Shown: positions 1 to 15,400 of the stretch, one piece after another
How positions within the stretch are numbered: the stretch's first letter is position 1
Layout of the letters: every line of letters begins with the position of its first letter
Assembly (NCBI RefSeq): GCF_000003815.2
Contig: NC_049995.1
Coordinates: 2,433,173-2,497,172 of the forward strand
Origin: Branchiostoma floridae
Lineage: Eukaryota; Chordata; Leptocardii; Amphioxiformes; Branchiostomatidae
DNA length: 64,000 bases
Direction: 5' to 3'
Program-made: the position numbers and the translations under genes
The notes under the pieces: generated by a model
Told to the model about the DNA's origin: nothing
Seen by the model: only the letters and a program-made list of their open reading frames with translations
Database searches by the model: none

Positions 1-282
1 TAATTTCTTAAAAAGATAGATTAGTTTCTTGTATGCGGACATATTTTGGAGCAAATTTGTAACAAGTATGGGAGCTGTATAGACATTCTGTAGCCTTGTC
101 AACCTCAGTCAAAATAGAAATGCAAATTAAAACATAAAACCATGAAGTTCAATATTTTTTATGCAGCTGTACTCTGATTGGTTGAACTGCTAATTGGCAT
201 GCTCTCATTGGTCAAACTAATGATTGTGATTGACATTGTTTTGCTCACCAGGTGCTAAAGTTAAATGTTGCTTCTTTTTCAG

Positions 283-465
283 AAACAACACTTACCCCCT
301 CCCCGGTGCCAACCATCACCCCAACCCCCACTCCTACCCCTGTGTACACGTGTCAGGACGATCCATGTCAGAATGGCGCTACGTGTACCGAGGAGGTCGT
401 AAACGGACAGACTGTTGCACGCTGTGAATGTACGTGGTGGTATACTGGACAGTTTTGCAACTCAG
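283..465 (+). CDS. EYS: EYS exon e1: Pro/Thr linker plus EGF-like domain 1
   Basis: The exon starts with 2 bases of a split codon and encodes a Pro/Thr-rich linker (TPSPVPTITPTPTPTP), probably O-glycosylated and extended. A six-cysteine EGF-like repeat follows, with the pattern CQDDPCQNGATC...CECTWWYTGQFC. It ends in phase 1 at a GTGAGA donor. The bases before it (1-282) are intron and show no coding signal. Confidence 0.8.
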
Positions 466-3400
466 GTGAGAAGACATATATTCAACATTTCTTGCCTTGT
501 ATCTTATGAAATGTCATCGATAAGAAACTTAAAAATCAGCTTTTTTCCCCATTGCTAGTAGTCTTCATAAAACAAGCTGTAGTTTGTATGGTCACTGACT
601 TTTCTGTTTTCTGACGTTTCTTAGCCTGGCATTAAGGAATCTGACTTAAGAAGAATGAATTTCTGTCTTCTCCAGTGAGAATAGTGACCCCAAAGTTCCT
701 GACCAACTCGTACCTGGAGTTTCCTGCCTACACTGTCCAGGAGAGTAACACCATCCAGGTCAGCTTCCGTACGGCCCACGAGAACGGAACACTGCTGTAC
801 GCGGTACAGGACTACAGAACGCCACAGGCAGCCGCTTATTTCATTCACCTGTATGTGGAGAATGGAGTCCTCTATGTAAGTGACATATTTTCATCATTGT
901 TGCCTCTGTGTATTGAGGTTTCATGTTTATGATGTTTGTGTTCTTGTGTGTCCGTAATTATGTGAATAGACTGTCAGTAGAGTGGTAAGAAGTGAGTGGG
1001 TGTCAATGCAAGGGTCAGGTGTGCAGGAGTGACTGGAAGAATAGTTCAGAGGTGGTAGAATAAGACCTTTATAATTGTCTATGGAAGAGATATTTAAATT
1101 TTTTTTTTTTTTTGTAAAGGTAAAAGCTATAGAATGACTGTTGCAGTTTAAGATGGTAATCCCATGAACATTTAGTTTCTTTGACTAATTCCATATTAAT
1201 AAAAAAAAATGATAAGTGTCTTGATAAGTCCTTTCCTTGCTACAGGTAGTAGATATCCATTGTAGCCATATGTCCCAGGCCTATATGAAAAGACAGACCT
1301 TCTGAATGTGCTGATGATTTTTTTCTATCCCACAGTACCACTTTTCCTGTTTCATCGAGCGTTTCCTCGTGGATACCAACGCTCTGGTGAATCATGGAAA
1401 TGAAGTCTCTGTCACCATTGAGTAAGTGTAAAACATTTGTGTGTTATTTCTAAAACAAATACAGTCAAACCTGTCTATAGCGGCCACTCAAGGGACTGGT
1501 CAAAATTGGCCACTATAGAGAGGTGGTCACTATAGAGAATATGCTAATTAATTTACCACAAGCAATAAGTTACACATGGTTTTAGTACCCACCTATCTTT
1601 ATTCACATAATACAGTACTGTACATGTATTGCAGTGATGTTTACACTATATGTATTAAGAAATCAAAAGCTATAAAAAGTTTTAAAAGTTCTACAGTTGA
1701 TATTGTCTGAAGAGACCGGTATCGTCATATTTCTTTGATCTTTCGTCTTGTATCCTTTGATACTTCGCCGTCCGTGTGTTCCCGCTCGCGTTCGTGAACA
1801 CGTCAGATTCGCCCATTATGCTAATGTGGTACTCACAAGAAAAGTCTCGTCATTTTAGACTTATCTCTTAATAAATGTAAGAATAAAATCCACCATAGTC
1901 TGAAGTTCATATCATTTTGTCTTTGTAACAATTTATTTAGAAAGTTTTTGTGATGTAAATTAACCTAAGTGATAGTGTATTAGAACGTAACTTTAACACA
2001 ATTTACCTCCGTAATATTGGTGTCGTCTATTGACCTTATATGACCTCGTTTGTCAGCGGGTATGGGTAGCGCCAGTTTACGAAGTTTTGTTTTGAAAATA
2101 AATCAAAGAGGTTTTAAATCCGGCGTAGGGTGACGATACGGCAGCTGTATATGGCCGAACGCGTGCCGAAACATAGATCAGCGGTCCGCGTGGCCGTAAT
2201 CGGCAGTGTTTTTGTACCTCCGGGACCGGAAATCGTGTGGCCGTGGCCGCGTTGGACAGGTGGCCGCTAAGCCCATTTCTTACTCATTACGAATCCAAGG
2301 GACCGACAAAAAGTGGCCACTATGAGCAGGTGGCCGGTATGCAAAGGTGGCCGCTAATACAGGTTTGACTGTAGCTTAAGTACCATAAAAGTTTAAGTTT
2401 AAAATTTCCATGAAAATGTGTGTGTGTTTGTCTTGCAATTGGCGTGTGTCTGTACTTATTTGTCAGTATTGTGGAGTGGCAGGGTGTAAACAAGGAGGGT
2501 ATTATAACCTGCTTTCTTGTTTTGTATTACAATGGTTACATACTAATTAATACAACTGACATATCATTGATATGGCTACATCACAAGTTTATACAATATA
2601 CATAATGATAACTATTCTGCCCACTTTAGGCACATATCCAGACCCGGTTGCCAAGCAACAGTAACCATTGACAACGGCATCCCCGCCCAAGCCGGTCGTC
2701 CAACCTACTTTTTCAACAACGTTGGGGAACAGATGGGACCTGTGTATATGGGAGGAGTTCCACCGACCTTCGACCCTTTGATATCAAGTCTACCCGTATA
2801 CGACTTCCAGGGATGTGTCTCTGAGTTGATCATCAACGCAGTCCCGTACGACTTCCTTTACTCGCTCGTCGGAGAGAACGTGGAGGAATGTGACGTGCTT
2901 CCCACCCCGCTCCCAGGTAGACTCCTCCACTTGCCTCTGACGTATCCCAGATGCGCCTCATCCCGGAACCGCACCTGGGATAGAAGCACATCTGGGATAC
3001 AGACTTATCCCAGATCTGCTCTAACCCAAATGTGCTTCTGGAATAGAAGCACATCTGGGGTGCAGACCTGTCCCAGATGCGCTCATTCAGGATATCCAGA
3101 GCGTGTTGGACCTTTGACATTATCAATCATAGTGATTTATAGGACCGCATGCGATTGTTGGTGTTCTATAGAAAATATGTGGCTCTCAGTAGTGCAATGT
3201 AGAATTTTTGGTAGGACAATAAGCAGGCAATGAGTCTTTCTAATAAAGTCTTGGGCAGGAAAATGTAAATTTCTTGACGTGTTTTGGATGCTGTGCTGTG
3301 ATGATAGATGCATACTCTGTAATTGTGATCGAAATCTACTGTTTTGAAAGCAACTGTTGAAACTAGATTTTTTGCCGATTCCCAACCTACCCCCCAGGGC

Positions 3401-6400
3401 CTACTGTGCCGCCTCCTCCTACTTGTAGCGAGACGCGGTGCGAGAACGGCGGGACGTGTCGCGACGTGACGACAGGAGGCGTGCTGCAGTTCGAGTGCGA
3501 CTGTCGGCTTCACTTCACAGGGGACAGGTGTGAGCAAGGTGGGTCATTTTCACGCAATGTGCGAAACATTTATAGTGGTGTCAGATGGGTGAGTCGATAG
3601 GCTAGAGTATATATCGTTAAGATTAAGAGGTAACCGTTATGAGTTCCATTTCTGGCTAGATTTTGTGTCCTTTGAGAAAGGCACTTTGCAGGACTTTCCT
3701 CACTCCATCTGAAGTTGTAAAAATGTGTTCCTGACTTTGGTTTGGGAGGTAAAAGGTGGTGGAAGAAGAAGGGTAGGTTTAACTTTCTAATACTGTGCCC
3801 TAAGACACAGTGGATATCAGCCCACTGCCCCAGTTCTGTCTCAAATAGGCTGCCTTTACCGTTTTACGTTTTATGTGAACTGTTTCTTATAAGACAGTAT
3901 CTTGAAAATTGTATCTTACGTGTAATTCTATAAACAGGGACTTATTAAAATCTGAAGAGATATTTAACATAATTGCCTCAATTTCTATTTCACCAATTTG
4001 TCATTTCTCTCTGTTTCCAGATCTAGTTGTGTATTTCCCATCATTCTCTGGGAACACATACCTACAGTACGCACCCCTGGACCTGACCCAGCAGTACACA
4101 AACAACATCGTTGTCATGTTTAAAACTACCGCCACGGACGCCACCATTTTGTATGCAGCAGAGGATGATGGGATTGCTGGCTCTGTGGGAGCCAACAGCG
4201 ATGCAGAATTTGTTCACCTGTACATTGAAGATGGGACTTTGTGGTACAGGTAAGGGTTATCGGTGACTTCCTTAACCCATATCTTGAGGAGGATTTCTTT
4301 TAGGAATGAATTTGGCATGGGATTTGACAGGAGAGATTATTAAATGTTTCCATATTTCTAACTACTGGTGACAAAAAAACTCTGTATGGTGTTGGAGAAA
4401 ACAGTGCTTTATATTATATTCCTTCAATACTCTTGTATACGCTATTATTTATTGACATGATTTTACCATCAACAATGGCCTGACACAGTGATGTAGCGTG
4501 TATGGGTTTAACAGGTGACAGAATGTTTGATCTCTCCAACTTAAGTACCGGTACTTTAAAGACAACTATGTAGTGTATTGATCAATGTTCCTTCAATAAA
4601 TTTGTATTCGATCATTGTTCATGTTTTCACTATCAACAATGGTGCCGGCATTACGCACTTGCCAGTTGTCATTCTTTTGTGGTGTACAGTTCTTGTTTTT
4701 TTCAACTCATTTCTTTCTGGAAATGTTTTATGACAGGTTCAGCTGTGGAAGAGGCATGGTTCTTGTCATAAACACAGAAATCACCGTCAATAACGACTTG
4801 ATGACATCGGTTCTTATCCAGTAAGTACTACGAGATTGTTGCATTCATCTTGATACTACAAAATAATCATTCCATGAATGGTCTCACATTTGTATGTGTC
4901 CATATTATTCTATCTTGATTCTCTAATAGTATTACAAAGTCATGTATATGATATTGCAAGTGCAAGTTAACAGGTACTATAATAGTCTAATGTACATGTA
5001 GTTTCATGTGAAATATTCTAAACCTTCTTGACAAGCTATAGATTAAGTAGTCTTTTAGAAAATAAATCATTCGTTCTATGTCACAATATACATGTACCAT
5101 TGAGCTGTTTACCTTATCTATGTACATTTAACAAATAAATCTGAGATGATTTTGGTTTGCTTCCAGACAAAGCCGCCCCCGCCCCATTGGTAACAACATC
5201 CGCGGCATGTGCAGCGCGTCTGTGCAGGTGAACGGGTCAGCACCCGTGTCAAACGAGGTCAGGACGTACTTTGCACAGAAATCCCTCGGACCTCTCTACC
5301 TGGGGGGTCTGCCCTCGGATCTGACGGCAGTGCCTACAGCAGGTGAGTCACGCTATTTTAAGAAAGCGACAGTTATTTTTAAAAAGTGGCAGTTGTTATT
5401 TTCAAAAGAGGCAGTTATTTTCTAATAGTGGCAGTTACTTCCTAGAAGTCGCAGTTATTTTAAAAAAGTGGCAATTATTCTCTAAAAGCGGCAGTTTTTT
5501 CTAAAAGTGGTACCGGGCAGTTATTTTCAAAAGAGCCAGTTATTTTAAAAGCGGCAGTTGTTTTGGAAATTTCATTTCTTCATAGAGTACATATTTTCGT
5601 AATGTTTTTAAAGATATTTTCAAGAACCAAAAAAAAGTTAATGTTAAAAAAGGAAGTCCCTCCTACAATGATTACCAAGTAAGTAAAGATCTGACCACCA
5701 GAAATGGTGAAGATTTTATTCAATGAGTAGGGGGGATATTCAAAACTACTGATAGACGATTGAAGGTTTTTTTTCATAGAATAATATGAAACATAAATTT
5801 CTATGCCGAGATGCTTTTGTTTGTTTGTATTGCAAACCGCCTTATGGCATAACACAGCAGGTTTGCACTGAACAGCACAAGCTGTATATTGAGATAGATT
5901 CACACCGGGAAGAACCCCAACCCTTTTTGATAAGTGCGGTTGGTTCTTTAACGTGCTCAAGGTGTGGCTCTGAGAATTACTTGTAACTGTTATTTTGGTG
6001 TATCTAAATCCCTTTGTTTTTGTTGTTCACTTTCAAGGACCCGTGGTGAACTTTGAGGGTTGCATCGGAGCCCTTCAGGTCAACGACCTTGAGTATGACC
6101 TCTTCAGTGACGCTGCGGACGGAGAGAACGTGGGAGACTGTGTGGCTCATTCCATCTGTCAGTTCATACCCTGCAGAAATAACGGAACTTGCAGACTGTA
6201 AGATGATTTGTGAAAACTTTGCAAGAGCCTTAAGAAATCTTGAACAATAGTTGATACTACCAACTTTAAGATACACAAATAAACCATTTCTATCATGTTA
6301 TAAAGTAAAGACACTTTGTATGCGTATCAAAGTATTAATGAGGTGACATGACAATAGGACACATAGATATAGAAACTGTCAAATTCTATTGAAAGGCCTT

Positions 6401-9400
6401 TTTAAATGATGGTTAATTTCTCTTTCTCTCTTTCCTATTGGCTAGTACCAATGTGATATTTCCTTGGTGCTGATTGGCCATCACTTGTTATACCCTTGGT
6501 GCTGATTGGCCATCACTCATAATATCCTTGGTGCTGATTGGCCATCCATTGCCATACCCTTGGTGCTGATTGGCTATCACTCATCATACCCTTACTGCTG
6601 ATTGGCCATCACTCATCATATCCTTACTGCTGATTGGCCATCACTCATCATATCCTTAATGTTGATTGGCTATCACTTATCATACCCTTAATGCTGATTG
6701 ACTATCACTTATCATACCCTTGGTGCTGATTGGCCACCGTGATTGGCTATTTGTCACCCCATTTTTAAGACTGATGATCCTAATCAGTTACAACTGTTTT
6801 TCCAGAGATGCGGATGGCCAGTATTTCTGTGACTGCCCTAAGAACGGGACCAACCATCCCCTGTACAGCGGGGAGCTTTGTGAGCGGGATGTGTGTTCTT
6901 CAAACCCGTGTGCTCACGGTGCAACCTGCCTCCCACAGACTGACGGGAGAGTTGTGTGTCTGTGCCCATATGGTCGAGGAGGGATCACTTGTGAGGATGG
7001 TGGGTAGTCTTTGTCTATTACCATTTTTATTACAAATTACATCAATTTTTGTTTCTCAGGAGGCAAATTGTGGATGCAAATGATAATTCTAGTTTTCTAT
7101 TACAGTTCAGTATGTAGTTGTACGGGAAAAGTGTTGACTCTTTCTGTTGCTTGTACTTGTTATAATAACTAATCCAGCTATTGACCAAACAAATCATGTT
7201 GAGCACAACAGAATGTTTGATTAGATGGTACGAACTTCAAGGCAATATGTCCTTGGTGCTGATTGGCCATCATTTGCCTTACCTTCATGCTGATTGGCTA
7301 TTTATCACTCCGTTCTTAGATGCTATCACTGGAACAGGATCTTTGCAATTTGTACATGATCTCTGAATAACTTTTTTTTTTTAATTTTATCTCCAGCGTT
7401 GAACATCACTCGTCCATCCTTCACTGGGGAGCATTTTGGGTACAGCTCATACGTTGCCTACCCACAAGTCCTTGGGCTTAACTTCTTCTTCGAAGTCCGC
7501 TTCAGTTTCGCTCTCGCCAACAACGACTCTGCTCTGACCAGTTCCCTTATGTTGTACACTGGACAAGCAAGTAAGTCCATGATAAAAGTAGAGGATTTGT
7601 CACTCACAAAAAGGTTACATGATACAACATGTAAAATGTAAAATTATTTATATGCTTTTAATCTAATGCTTTTGAAAGATAGAGTTGAAAACAACTCAGC
7701 TGCTATAAAAAGACTTTACAACACTGATTCTACAATTGTGATTCAACCTGCAGTAAGTTGTACAATATTTTCCTCATAAATGTACTAAAAATATGAACTT
7801 TCAATTGTCTTTTCCAGACCAAGTTCCAGGTTGGGGAGATGACTACCTTGCTTTGGGCATAGAGAACGGACATGTTGTCCTTACATTTGACCTGGGGTCA
7901 GGTAGGTTGCTTCTTACTTAGATAACGATTATGTCTACAATCATACAAGCATCGTGATTCTGATTGCAATTTTTGTCTATCCTGGTGGTCAATATGTAAG
8001 ATGCAGCTCCTAAGAGCAAAATTGACTGGAGAAAAATGACACAAATGATTATGGAATCCTCAAATTTGTAGATTTCAGTGACGTTTAGCTTTGTCCAAAA
8101 AACACATTTGATTTGTGTATGTTTATGAGCTTGATGCATAGTAAAATTTCCATACAACAGGTTTTTCCTTAGCTGTCAATCTTTCTATGGAACATCCCTA
8201 AAGTTGGTTTCTAATTCTTTAGGCCCTGCCTACATAAGAAGCTCCTCTCCCCTGGACTTGACCTTGCCCTATCACACGGTGACCTTGGGACGGGAGAGCA
8301 AGGTCGGTTGGTTGTCGGTGGATAGCGCGGCAAATGTCACAGGCGAATCACAGGTACAAAAATGTTGTTGTTATATCATATTTTCATTATACAGTGACTG
8401 TCACACTTTTTCCTACTGACTCACAATTGGCGTCTATAAATTTTAAGTTAGACTGAATGTTGGCTGTTATGAATTTGAATATCATGATTCATGTCTGGTC
8501 AGCTTTCTTTCCTGTGAATTTTTTGGTGTATAATGGACATTATCTAATATTTTAACTTTTCTCTTGTATAGATTCTGAATATTTTCTCTATTTCCATACC
8601 ACAACAATAGTATGGGTGATGTAAAAAAATTAAGAACTTCAAGAGATCAAGTTGGAAGAAAAACTTTGTCTTCAAATCAGAATTCTCAATCTTCATTATT
8701 TTACACATTTCTTCAAATGTAACCCACATAAAGAGCAACCATGTAATGTTGAAATGTGTTTTTGCAATGCGTAAAATCTAAACAATGGAGTGTGCTTTTG
8801 TACAGGGTGATTTGATAGGACTGAACCTAGCACAGGGGGAGCAGCTGTTCCTGGGTGGATACGACATGTTTCAACTGGCACTGATGCCAAACACTGTCAA
8901 CTTCACGTCTGGATTCCAAGGTAAAAACCATTTTCCTACTCACTTCCTGCCACTCTACTGACAGTGTATTCTAATAACTAGGGACACACAAGAACACAAA
9001 CATCTAGACCTGGTGGTCTTACAAAAGACTTAATATAAAACTGGTACATTCTACTTTCTCTGCTTATTATTCAAGTTAAACACTGACATGAGAAAGAGTA
9101 TAGTAGTTGAAAACACACCACTACCAGTAAGCTTAGTGGTTGTGCAACTGTGTGGCCCAAGGTCTAAAGAAACAGAGATGGGCACTGTCCTATGTGTCAA
9201 AATGTATGGGATGGACATAAACTTCCAAAAGCTTTTGGAAGTCAGTGGATTTGGTATGTTTCACTGTGCAAACTTAATTTTGTTGTATTCTGTATATAAC
9301 ATCAAGTCAATAGTTGTGTCTTTTTCTGTTACCCAGGGTGCATCTATGACATGGAGGTTCGGACCCGACCATCGGACGTGTGGCAGACCGTGGGTCATGT

Positions 9401-12400
9401 GCAGTCTGGTCGGATGGTGGGACAGTGCTCGGTGTCGGAATGTGCCCTGAACACCTGCCACAACAGGGGCACCTGTGTGGACATGGGCGCATCTTTCAGG
9501 TGACTTTTTCATCATTGTAGAACTGTTACATTTGTTTCCATCTCCATTGCGGTCTTTATACCCCCATCACACTGTTATCTAAGAATAGATAGACGTTCAC
9601 ACTGTGAGACTCGTGTTTGGGGTTAGACTGACAAGGGGACATGTGGGTCCCCCTTCATTTATCAAGGAGAGGGATGGGTCTTGATTGGGTCGTACGTGTT
9701 AATTTGCAGATTCTGAAGATGCCTTAATCATTACACAATACTGCCAGGACTTACTGAGAGCACATGCCCACAATACAGTGGACGAGCATATAGTAGCCTT
9801 AGTGTCATCCTGGTTACTTAACCCGGGCTTCCATAAAAAGGGGAGAGTGTTGGAGACTTGGAGCCCTGGTAAACTAACCAGGATGACACTCAGTGTATGT
9901 AGTAGATCGAGTGGTTGTGAAGCTTGCTATCCAATGATTTTCTAACATGCTGTTTGTGTTGTACATGTAGATGTGAGTGCCAGGCTGGATGGAAGGGCCT
10001 GCTGTGTGCGGATGAGGAGACGGTGTGTGACACGACCAGTCCGTGTGCCGCGGGGGCCAGCTGTGTTCCGCTGGGGCAGGCCTACAGGTGTGACTGTCCG
10101 CTGGGAACCAATGGCACAGACTGTCGACAGAGTAAGTAGACACATACTGGAACTTTTCTGTTGTGATTCCAAGTTTAGACTGAAGTTTACACAGTAAATG
10201 CCAGGTGTTTGGCCCAGAAGCCAGAGGTCCTGTGTTCAAATCCTGTCATGCTACCAATCTTGTGCTCTTGGCAAAGGCACTTTACACAGCTTTCCTCACC
10301 CAGGTGTAAAATGACTTCTGTTGGGGACTTCAAGGTGAAAAGCAGTAGGATGAGAGGGTTGGGCTAAACCTAAGTAGACTTGATTCTAGTCTAATTAAGT
10401 CAATTATGATCACAGTTACTATTACGAGAAAAATTTTTACCGAAAGTTGAATAGATTTAAAAGAATGTCTCTTGTTGCAGGTGTCACCATCAGCGATCCT
10501 TCCTTCGGTACGAGAGGTCAGGGGTCAATCTCCTTCATGTCGTTCCCGAGACAGAACCTCCGCGTGGAAACCCAGATCGTGTTGGAGTTCCAGCCCGGCG
10601 CGCAAAACGGAATCCTCTTCTACGCAGCTCAGAACTTAAACTCCCGTGCTGGAGACTTCATCTCCCTTTCACTCTTCGACGGTTTTGTCGAGTTTCGCTA
10701 CAATTTGGGTTTAGAGCCGACGGCAGTCATACGCAGCGGACAGCGTATCAACACGTCCGGAAATACATGGTATGTTCTAGAAGCTGGGCGAACAGGGAAG
10801 GACGGATACCTGAGAATAAACGGAGAGGAGGTAACAGGAGCGACCAATCAGGCGATGGTTGGACTGGACATTAGGACAGACTTCTATCTGGGCGGTGTAC
10901 CGTATTTGGACCTAGTCGCAAACATGGCGGTGGAGGACGACCCATCTGGATTCGTCGGCTGTGTACGACGGCTGGCGGTGAATGCAAGGGAATATGACTT
11001 GACGGAAAATGGTAAGATTTTGTATTAAAACTGTAGACAAAATTAACTGCCTCTTATCTGAGCCGAACTGAAAAGTTTGGGCTTGAAATATCCGCTTGCA
11101 ACTGCGGAAAGTTTACAATAACATTTTTTGAAGAAGAAACAAATTATTTGAATATGCGAAATATAGATATACCTGTGCTATACACCTCTCTCTACATGTA
11201 TATCAAATGTATATAAAATAGGACTTATGTTACATGATGGGAGAAATCAAGATTCCAGTAACCGTATTTTCCCCTGTAGGAGCCACCGAGGGTATGAATG
11301 TAGGGGACTGTGATGGTACAGCATGTGGATCTAATGTCTGTAGAAACAATGGTGTTTGCCAGCCAATCGGAATCAGCGACTTCAGTTGTGACTGTGTGCA
11401 GGTATATATACTTTACTTTGGAATCTAGAAACTAAGAAAGGCAACATTTTCAAGAAAATTCAGGATTATTTCTCTTCCAATAATTTGCCTTGTACATAAC
11501 CAATATAGGGTTAGGTATCAGCTAACAGGTAATATTGCGTTCATATTTTGCTGTAACAGCTAATATTGCAGGAACAGGTAATATCCTGATGTCACCAGCA
11601 GTTCTGAGCTCTGATTGGTTCATGGCAGAAGAAAAAAAAAGAAGAAAGAACACACCAGCAAAAACAATATGTTTTCCTTTGGGAAACTATAATAGAGTGG
11701 TCTTATATTCATTTTCTTTGTAGTGATGAACCTTACAGTGTACTACTAGCACACCCCAAACATATCTGTTTTACATTGAGTTAATATCTTACTCTTGATT
11801 TCAAGATTTCATAAATGTATGTGCCTGTCTGTATTTCTGCGTTTTTTGAAAGGGTCATCTCTGATTTTTCCAGTGGGGCTGGAAGTGTCAGAAAGCAAAA
11901 TGTGTAAGAGGGCAAAGTCTGCCATCTCTGATCGCCATGATGACAATTTTGTTCTTGTTCCTTCAGCCGTACGTTGGTGAGACGTGTGAGGAGCAGGCAT
12001 CCTGTGCTAACCACGGTTGCCGTAACAACGCCACCTGTGTCGCCACGGAGACACCTGGCGGCCACACCTGTGCCTGTGGACTGGGGTGGGAAGGGGAAAA
12101 CTGTACTGATGGTCAGTTATTTTTTGGCTATGCCTCAAGGGCGGAGCATTTATTCTTAACTAAATACAGTCTACTGTCTCAGTACAGTTGGATTTTTATT
12201 AGAATATTGTCCACAGTGTCTTTAATTGTCTGTGTGGTACAGTAAGTTTGCTTGTTGTTGAATTAAATATTTCCAAGGTACATTTGTATCATTTTGTAAA
12301 AAGCAAGACAAGTTTTTGCTGAGTTGTTTTATTTTACTTAAAAATGTAATAAAACCCAAAAAGCGAAGTTGAGAACTAGCAAAAAAAAGAGTCATTTAGG

Positions 12401-15400
12401 ATATCTAAAATTTTCTAAACTATTCTGGAGGCAGCAAATAAAGGCTTTACATTTGTTGTGGTTCCATAGGAGGAACAGAGAAGTGAGCCACCTGGCCCAG
12501 GTAAGGTTGTTTAGCAAATAAAGACCCAACACCAGGTGATCTAGGTTCATCACTGGTGATATGTTATTGTGGCACTGTATAAGTGTATTCTAGAGTTCTA
12601 AACACAAACACTGAAGTTATGTCCTCCATTTTTAGCCATCACCTTCCAGAGTGCAAGGTTTGGGTTCATCACTGACAATGTGTTGTTGTAGCACAGTAGA
12701 GTGTATTCTCAACCTCTTAACACATTCAAGCACTGAAGTTTCTGTCTTCTATTTTCAGCCATAACCTTCCAGAGTGCGAGGTTTGAGGGAGACGGGCACA
12801 TCTTCTACCAGGACCCTGACCACGCCCTCAGGAACCCAACCATCACACAGCTGTCACTCAACTTCACTTCCACGCAGGGGGAGGGGCTTATTCTCTGGAA
12901 TGGAAAGGTACTGGACATCTTGAAACTTTTGTGGGAATTTTATTTTCAGTGACTTTTTCCCCACGCAAATTAATGACATCATGAATATGTGTTTTCAGTG
13001 TATCACAACGTTATATTAAGTAGTAAAGAATTGTTTGAACTGCAAATTCAACAGTCTCTGCCAAAATAAAACCACCACAAAAGAACTTGAATTTCAGTTC
13101 AGTTCAGTTCATCCTTGGAGAGGTGACACCAGCATGTCCACATGTTCCTGTGAATTTACTGAATCATACCACCCTCTTTCTGCGTGTCAGTATCGTCAGC
13201 ATAGGACATGAACATGTACAGTCAAACCTGTCTATAGCGGCCACTCAAGGGACTGGTCAAAATTGGCCACTATAGAGAGGTGGCCACTATAGAGAATATG
13301 CTAATTAATTGACCACAAGCAATAAGTTACACATGGTTTTAGTACACACTGATCTTTATTCACATAATACAGTACTGTACATGTACTGCAATGATTTTTA
13401 CACTATATGTATTAAGAAAACAAAAGCTATAAAAAGTTTTAAATGTTCTAAATGTACAGTTGATATTGTCTGAAGAGACCGGTATCGTCATATTTCTTTG
13501 ATCTTTCGTCTTGTATCCTTTGATACTTCGCCGTCCGTGTGTTCCCGCTCGCGTTCACACGTCAGATTATGCTAATGTAGTACTCACATGAAAAGTCACG
13601 TCATTTTAGACTTATCTCTTAATAAATGTAAGAATGAAATCCACCATAGTCTGAAGTTCATATCATTTTGTCTTTGTAACAATTTATTTTGAAATTTTTG
13701 TGATGTAAATTAACCTAAGCGATAGTGTATTAGAATGTAACTTTAACACAATTTACCTCCGTAATATTGGTGTCGTCTATTGACCTTATATGACCTCGTT
13801 TGTCAGCGGGTATGGGTAGCGCCACTTTACGAAGTTTTGTTTTGAAAATAAGTCAAAGAGGTTTCAAATCCGGCGTAGGGTGACGATACGGCCGCTGTAT
13901 ATGGCCGAACGCGTGCCGAAACATAGATCAGCGGTCCGCGTGGCCGTAATCGGCAGTGTTTTTGTACCTGCGGGACCGGAATTCTTGTGGCCGTGGCCGC
14001 GTTGGACAGGTGGCCGCTAAGCCTATTTCTTAATCATTACGAATCCAAGGGACCGACAAAAGGTGGCCACTATGGGCAGGTGGCCGTTATGCAAAGGTGG
14101 CCGCTAGTACAGGTTTGACTGTACATGTAAATTGGGTAGTAGCTTTCATACAAAAGATACAAGAGCCATGTACCTAATATGTTGTCTATAATGTATTTGA
14201 TATGATACATAATGGTTTTAATGTAGCTTTCTGTATATCAATAGCCCATACCGCAAAAAAGAGAAATCCTAAATGCATGGTGTTAGAACAGTGGAGTTTT
14301 CATGGGCATATTAATGATGTTTTATACATTATGTTTTTTTACAGACTGACACAGATGATGAAGACTACATGGGTCTTGGTGTGAGAGATGGAAAACTACT
14401 TTTCAGGTAAACTACTTCTCCTAATTCTGTATTGCCTGCATGGAAGTACCTGATAACCCATTTGCACGAGTATGTTGTAAATGTCACTTTTTGGCATCTT
14501 GGTCAGCCTTCCTGGACTGGTAGTGTGATAATTTTGAAGAGACAGTTGGTCTCTGTATTAATGGTGTTACATACTGGTTATTAATACCCACAAGTCAAAC
14601 TCCCTCCCACCAAAAAATGTTGAATAGTGTGTGTGTGCTGTCTTCTATGTACATGTATCTACAATGTAGGTTTCCTTGTTCTTGCACTGGCTGGAAACAC
14701 TGTACACAGAAAGGCAATGTATGAACTACAGTTAATGCTTACCTCTGTGCATCCTCACAGTATCAACCTGGGGTACCTGGCCAAGGAAACCATCCAGTCA
14801 ACAGCTGATGTGGACGACGGCCTGTGGCATTCAGTCATCATACAGAGGTGGGAGCCCCTGTGCTGAAATAGACTCTTCCAATGTTGTTGTGTCGCCATGA
14901 CATACATGTAGAGTCCTCTTCCATGTCTTGTCTGATTTATGACTAGTTCTGCCAACTCTGAACTCTATTTTCTGTCATCACTGCAAGTCTTCCCACTCAC
15001 TTCCTGCCACTCTATGTATTCAAATAACACACACAAGAACACACGTTCCTGAACACACATAAACACAAACGTACAAACATCCCGACATCAAAACCTTCAT
15101 AGACAGAGGCTTTAAACATTACACAGTTCTTCAGTGTGTCAATATGTTGCTAATCTTCCAATAGTGAATTTGTAACGGTTACCAAATAAGGTTTAAGCCT
15201 AGAAATTTAGTGCTCTGCTTATTCTCTTCCTGTGTGCTCCATACCAATGGTTAACTGAAGAAGATTGGTACACAGACTACATTTTGTACCTTCTAAAACC
15301 TAGTACGTAAAAACAAACTCGATATGTACCTGAAAACGCATCATAAACGTTTTTGACTGTGTATTGTGCAGTTACCTGCTATACAAATGTAGTTGGATAA

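Noticed and set aside
2833-3233. Long frames on both strands after EYS exon e4
   Set aside because: The sequence is built of short direct and inverted repeats (TCCCAGATG, GAAGCACATCTGGG). The exon ends at the GTAGAC donor at 2917 and splices in phase to 3398.
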